Source: Isohypsibius dastychi
Taxonomy: Eukaryota > Tardigrada > Eutardigrada > Parachela > Isohypsibiidae
DNA: 12,986 nucleotides
NCBI GenBank assembly: GCA_034696485.1
Contig: JAQIWT010001024.1
Coordinates: forward strand, 1-12,986
Direction: 5' to 3'
Made by a program: the position numbers and the translations under genes. Numbering within the stretch: position 1 is the first letter of the stretch; each line of letters opens with the position of its first letter. Below are positions 9,190 through 12,986 of the stretch, one piece after another. Under the pieces are notes generated by a model. It saw nothing but the letters and a program-made list of their open reading frames with translations. It ran no database searches and was not told where the DNA came from.

Positions 9190-9379
9190 TGTCTGAGATT
9201 ATGCCTCATGACCAGTTTTACCCCATTTGCATGCTGCCACTCAGTTCGATGAGTTCTATCCGAGAGAAATATTATCATTTTTGGTGGTGAGACATCAGGG
9301 GAAACACATGAGATTCTGCTTAGGGGTTCCTTTCCACTCAGGGGTTTTCATGTCAGAACCCAAATGCGTGAACTCCCGC

Positions 9380-9530
9380 ACCATAAACCCTGCGGGGGAT
9401 CTGCCCCCGCAACCCCCACACGGGGGCTACGCCCCCGAGCCCCCAACCCCCGTTCCCCCACTCTACCCGAATCCCATTTTTCTGCCCAAACCCCCGCTGT
9501 TTAAACAGTCAAACCCACTTCCGCCGGAAA
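9380..9530. repeat. C-rich segment with nested hairpins and palindromes
   Basis: This has several CCCCC runs on the plus strand, sharply different from the surrounding AT-rich base use. Perfect inverted repeats: TGCGGGGG/CCCCCGCA at 9391-9411 with a 5-nt loop; CGGGGGC/GCCCCCG at 9421-9437 with a 3-nt loop; the 12-bp palindrome CTGTTTAAACAG at 9497-9508; and TTCCG-C-CGGAA at 9519-9529. Function unknown; it sits in the centre between the inverted arrays. Confidence 0.8.
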
Positions 9531-9640
9531 TCTAGGTGGTGGCGGGATATTTCTCATGGGGCATATCGATAGAACGGCGATATCTTGCCACCATATGGTT
9601 TCGTATGCTTACTGCTTCGCAATCAGTCCGGTTCTACTAT

Positions 9641-9824
9641 ATTCGGCAAACTGTCTTTTCGGCGAAAAAAAAGTGAATTTCGATTCGGCGAAGTGTCCTG
9701 TCGGCCAAAATTTAATGTTTTTGAATTCGGCGAAGTGTCTCTTCGACAAAAATGGGTTTTCATTCGGCGAGGTGTCGCGATTTCGGAAATCGATTTTCGG
9801 CGAAGTTTTCGACGAAGTGTCTGT
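9641..9824 (-). repeat. Right array, same repeat in inverse orientation
   Basis: Units approximate ATTCGGCGAAGTGTC, the reverse complement of the left-array theme GACA-TTTCGCCGAA. About seven or eight units are recognisable, more degenerate and more widely spaced than on the left (spacing about 15-45 bp), with AT-rich inserts between them. Confidence 0.8.
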
Positions 9825-9926
9825 ACACGACTGGAAACCTGTACTACTGTTGAACATTCTAACCGAACAAGCAAAAATATTTCTCCTTGATTATTTTCCA
9901 GTTAAGCTAAGGAGCGTACAAATAGG

Positions 9927-11010
9927 TCATGCATTCGGGTGACTGGCGTCACTGGATGAGTGCGATGGAAGTGACAGCTGCACATCAGATATCTGATTTC
10001 CAATTCTGATCGCAACGAGCTTTCTTTGAATTCGGTTGTAAAGGTCTACCGTTGCGTGTCTGTAGTCAGCACTGGTTAAATAAATAATCACCTACAAACA
10101 ATAGCTTCGTTGTTTTTCGTTGAAATATTTTGAATGATTTATGAACAAAAATGGGTCTGTATCTCACCGGATTCAGCGCATAGGTGCTCATGATCAACGT
10201 TTGAAGCCATAGTGGCAGAAGGGGATTTCGGACGATCGTTGATGGAAAATACCCGTTGATGGTGTTTAGGGGTAGAACCGCCAAACTGCTGCACAGAAAG
10301 TAAAGAACCAATATGCGCGAAGATATAATCCGCCTTTGAGATATGCGCCTTGAATCATCAATGAGAACACTTCTATGGTGCATAGCCATCCAGACGACGA
10401 TGATGAAGGACGCTGCACCCAAAACCGAGTACGGCAATAATATGAATGCCAAGGGCATCGTCGAAATTCGGGGATCGTGGATGCGCAGGATACAGTATCC
10501 GCTTGGTCCCATGACAGTCAGCGTCGGAATAAGAAAGATTAGACTTAAAAAATATGGCATCAACAAGATGCAACATATGATCCGCCGTGTCATCCAGATT
10601 CTGTATTGGGCGGGAAAACAAAGAGCAATGACTCTGTTGACCCCGAGTATGGCCTGTGACCAAAACTCTGCGTAGAACGTGAACCCGTAAAAATATCTCA
10701 GGCGATTGCAGATGTTCGTTGGCAAAACTCGCCCAATCGCTTTGAAGTATACCAAGAAGATATAGGCTGGGCAATGGATCGAACACATGACGAAGTCAAT
10801 GAAAATCATATTTGCGATGAGGGACCAGACCCCTCTGCGGAGACCTGGGGTCATGGCCAGAGTGAAAAGTATATGAGAGCAGGTCAAAAAGCCAGAGATG
10901 GTGACAAAGAGACTGACGGAGCTCCAAAGCTCAATCGCACTTCGGTTAGTGCTGATGAACGAGGAATTAGAGTCAACTATACTGCCGTTGTCCAGGTCGT
11001 AATGGTCCAT
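9927..11010 (-). CDS. Rhodopsin-like (class A) G-protein-coupled receptor, two exons
   Basis: A seven-helix cell-surface receptor of 335 residues. Exons (- strand): 11010-10168 and 10091-9927, joined across a 76-nt intron (GTGAGA donor, TTTGTAG acceptor) in phase 0. The intron splits the helix 7 motif: exon 1 ends at ...YALNP and exon 2 starts VIIYLTSADYR, restoring NPxIIY followed by helix 8. Three N-glycosylation sequons are at N8, N15 and N22. Cys101, at the start of helix 3, and Cys173, in extracellular loop 2, are placed for the standard disulfide. The DRY position is occupied by NRV (125-127), followed by IALCFPAQYR; a helix 6 CWxP is missing (CSSLAVLP instead). The NRV variant recalls the NRY of insect Tre1/Moody-type receptors, but ligand and subfamily cannot be told. 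Without the splice, exon 1 would run on to a poor 33-residue tail. Confidence 0.9.
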
Positions 11011-11508
11011 TATTGGGATTTGGGAGATTATGGTGTAAACCTGAACATGGATTCACCAGGCTGTCTGAAATCTCAGTGTGAATGACGGCGCAAGGTTCCA
11101 ATGGCCAGGACTCATGAAAAAATCACGAGATTATAAGAGAAATCTGATCAAGACCGGAAAGCTAACCAATCAGTGGTGAGTGGGAAATGAGAACGTCAGA
11201 GGTGGAGGAATATGTCTTCGCCGGATGACTGAAATCGAGCTTTGTACGAATATATCTGCAATCTGAACATCATTGATCGTTCACTATGTGATCAGACAAC
11301 GTTTTACCAGAATAGGCAAGAAGGAATTACGGCAAGAACCAACAAGGGACAGTGCTACGTATCAGATTATCTCATCGCGGAATGGAGAGTGTAACATACG
11401 AAACCCACGACTCGGAGTGAGCGACTTGAGTCATTTCTGGATTAACTGAACTTCTCGTAGTCATTAGAACAAAGATCCTTCCATCCATCCATTTAATCAA
11501 TATTTTGT
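11011..11508. other. Intergenic stretch, upstream of the GPCR
   Basis: This should contain the GPCR promoter and 5' UTR. I see no open frame of interest, no RNA gene and no clear core promoter motif. The plus-strand frame 11587-11769 just beyond it is the antisense of the last LSM8 exon and 3' UTR and is not a gene. Confidence 0.4.
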
Positions 11509-11514
11509 TTTATT
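11509..11514 (-). terminator. AATAAA polyadenylation signal of LSM8
   Basis: TTTATT on the plus strand is AATAAA on the minus strand, about 220 nt after the LSM8 stop at 11735-11737. No nearer hexamer is seen on that strand. Confidence 0.5.
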
Positions 11515-11734
11515 CAGCATAACTATTTCTTCCATGTGATATATCACCGCGATTAACAACAGGAAATCAAATGAAGAGTGTGAACTGTGAAGCAATGTTC
11601 AAAATACTTTGGTCTGGTCCAAGAGAAAGCAAATGTCAACTACCGCCAGATGAGAGAAATTAACGGAAAATATCGTCATATTCGTCAATTTCCCTTTTCG
11701 GAAGTTCGAGGGATCACTGATGAGACATCTTTCG

Positions 11735-12635
11735 TCAGTGAACTATCTGATGAAGCGGTTCTGCTTTGATGCTCTCAAGATCCAATTTACCATCCAACTC
11801 CTCATCCAGCTCCCCAACAACAGCACTGAAATATAAGAGAAACAAGTATTAAATTCTGACACATCAACATAAACGAAAGACGCAAATCCACTTCCGGTGG
11901 GCACAATTGAGACTATCTACCGACGACTTTTCTATCAAATTCAACGTTAGAAATCAGAATTGTTATTCCAACCCGAAACATAGTGAAAGATGTTTCTGCA
12001 GCATCCCGTTACGATAACTAAAACCCTAGTTGCCACTTCACATTTCTTTAAACGATAACCTGAGATGTTCTTCGGTGCGCAAGGTTGAAAGAAGAGAAAC
12101 CACAACACCACATCCGGAAAGTAAAACTACATTTCCAGTCTTTTCAACGTCAACAAAAACAGAACTGTAGCTTGAAGAATGAACTGCAAACACGGTCCTG
12201 GCTATTCAGATATACTACGAAAATGTTTCAATGAATCAAATTCGCTGCAGAATGTGACGAGATCCAAATTACTGTTCCCGAAACAATCCAGAAACACAGG
12301 CCCAAAAAAGCATTCGAGCACATCCATTGTTATGAAGTCAACGTTTCACAACCCCACGTTCAAAACTTACATGTTATCGCCTCGGATCATGTAGGTTCCA
12401 AGAGGTACTGTCTGAACTCCTTGGAAAGAACTGAAAACCCTTTCAGAAGCATCCGAAAGCACCACATTGATTGTCTGATCGTATCCTTGGAATAATCCCT
12501 GGAAAGAAATCAATGTGGTTCAACGGGAGCTTAAACAGATAAAAGCACAGTAAAGCAACATACGATCAACGTTCGTCCATCGTTTGTGATGATTAAAACC
12601 TTTTTCGCGTAAAAAGTTTCCAGCGTCGAAGTCAT
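11735..12635 (-). CDS. LSM8: U6 snRNA-associated Sm-like protein LSm8, three exons
   Basis: LSm8 is the subunit that makes the Lsm2-8 ring nuclear; the ring binds the U6 snRNA 3' end and supports pre-mRNA splicing. Exons (- strand): 12635-12564, 12498-12371, 11825-11735; total 291 nt, 96 residues, the same length as human LSM8. It starts MTSTLETFYAKKVLIITNDG. Sm motif 1 continues in exon 2 (GYDQTINVVLSDASERVFSS), and Sm motif 2 carries IRGDN, with N-I-A-V-V-G-E-L completed in exon 3. The tail KAEPLHQIVH matches the conserved LSm8 C-terminus. Intron 1 is 65 nt; intron 2 is 545 nt, about ten times the local norm. Phases close throughout. Confidence 0.96.
11826..12370 (-). other. Unusually long LSM8 intron 2 (545 nt)
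   Basis: Bounded by GTAAGT and TTATATTTCAG. All other introns read here are about 50-130 nt. I looked for a nested gene and for box C/D or H/ACA snoRNA features and found none I trust; the plus-strand frame at 12179-12394 lacks protein character and overlaps the exon. Confidence 0.7.
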
Positions 12636-12986
12636 TTTTCAGGTGCTGTTTTCTCAAGAAAAGACAGGACAGGAGTTAAGCAGTAGGAACGTTTCCGATA
12701 GCTTTTCCGTCCAACCGTGTAAATAGGAGCCAGGAAACACAGCCACAAACAAACTAAAGAGAAAGAGGATCTTTCGGGTTTGAAATCGGAAGCGAAAACC
12801 CAACTCTCAACTGGAACACGATTTATACGATTTTTTTCTGACGAATTTTGAACCAACATTGACGTAGGAAGCCCGTCTGTGTGCCCCTAGGAGGGGGGGG
12901 GCACAAAAAATAGCGCTCTCAACTGGAGGTACCACGTTGAGCGCCTGTTTTGGCGCAAGAGTTAGCATTCATTAGCTGTTCCCGCA
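12636..12986. other. LSM8 upstream region
   Basis: This holds the presumed LSM8 5' UTR and promoter. The 75-codon minus frame here (12859-12632) overlaps the LSM8 start in another frame and looks like chance. The last 110 bases contain a cluster of inverted repeats. Confidence 0.4.
12880..12956. repeat. Three adjacent inverted repeats
   Basis: TGTGCCCC/GGGGCACA arms at 12880-12887 and 12898-12905 enclose a G-rich loop (nine G at 12893-12901). GCGCT-CAAC/GTTGAGCGC arms, with a 2-nt bulge, span 12913-12944 around a GGTACC. GCGCC/GGCGC at 12941-12945 and 12952-12956 overlaps the second and would compete with it. A CTCTCAACTGGA segment is shared with about 12803-12814. Confidence 0.7.

Larger units (their letters stand above)
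9021..9824. mobile_element. Candidate foldback-type element: inverted pair of short-repeat arrays
   Basis: A left array (9021-9189) of GCCGAA-GGACAT type repeats and a right array (9641-9824) of the reverse-complement type (TTCGGCGAAGTGTC) enclose a 450-bp centre with C-rich hairpins and no believable gene. Arrays of short direct repeats inside long inverted arms are the layout of foldback-type elements such as Drosophila FB and Galileo. There is no transposase, so any copy here would be non-autonomous. I cannot define precise termini or a target-site duplication. A simple pair of independent satellite patches is the alternative. Confidence 0.5.

Noticed and set aside
8793-9290. Plus-strand 165-codon frame
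   Set aside because: Most of it is translation of the GCCGAA repeat array; the remainder lacks protein character.
9556-9942. Overlapping plus- and minus-strand frames of 80-128 codons
   Set aside because: All run through the right repeat array, and repeat periodicity keeps frames open. They conflict with one another.
10343-11085. Plus-strand frames opposite the GPCR
   Set aside because: They are antisense shadows of a strongly supported receptor gene.
11826-12370. Intronic snoRNA in LSM8 intron 2
   Set aside because: No paired C (RUGAUGA) and D (CUGA) boxes with terminal stem, nor an H/ACA layout, could be found by eye.

Overview
This is eukaryotic, animal nuclear DNA. It shows spliceosomal introns with GT/AG ends, mostly 50 to 66 nt, AATAAA-type polyadenylation signals, and families found in animals: an otopetrin proton channel, a rhodopsin-like GPCR, the Sm-like protein LSM8 and a four-helix membrane protein. 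Very short introns, tightly packed genes on both strands and the otopetrin/GPCR content suggest a compact invertebrate genome, probably an ecdysozoan. A tardigrade is my best guess, but that is inference.

Layout: (1) 1-299 (+): the 3' end of a gene entering from the left, in two exons. (2) 570-3374 (-): a complete otopetrin in 11 exons, 722 codons; every splice phase closes and all 12 membrane helices are present. (3) 3375-3945: spacer with a 26-bp poly-C run. (4) 3946-4697 (+): a 232-residue tetraspan protein of MS4A-like shape, in two exons, divergent from the otopetrin. (5) 5122-5467 (+): a small unrecognised gene whose two halves lie in different frames. (6) 5521-6564 (-): an intronless 347-residue protein with a stretch resembling an Mrr-type restriction-endonuclease core that has lost its catalytic residues. 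(7) 6868-8693 (-): a nine-exon, 428-residue basic protein, probably nuclear, not recognised. (8) 9021-9824: two arrays of a roughly 16-bp degenerate repeat in opposite orientation around a C-rich, hairpin-rich centre, looking like a foldback-type non-autonomous element. (9) 9927-11010 (-): a two-exon rhodopsin-like GPCR. (10) 11735-12635 (-): a three-exon LSM8 of exactly 96 residues. (11) 12636-12986: LSM8 upstream region, ending in three adjacent inverted repeats.

The genes do not form a pathway. LSM8 is a housekeeping RNA-processing factor, the otopetrin, tetraspan protein and GPCR act at membranes, and the two unrecognised proteins in the middle may be lineage-restricted. Exon boundaries were read by eye from splice motifs, phase continuity and family similarity; no transcript data were used.
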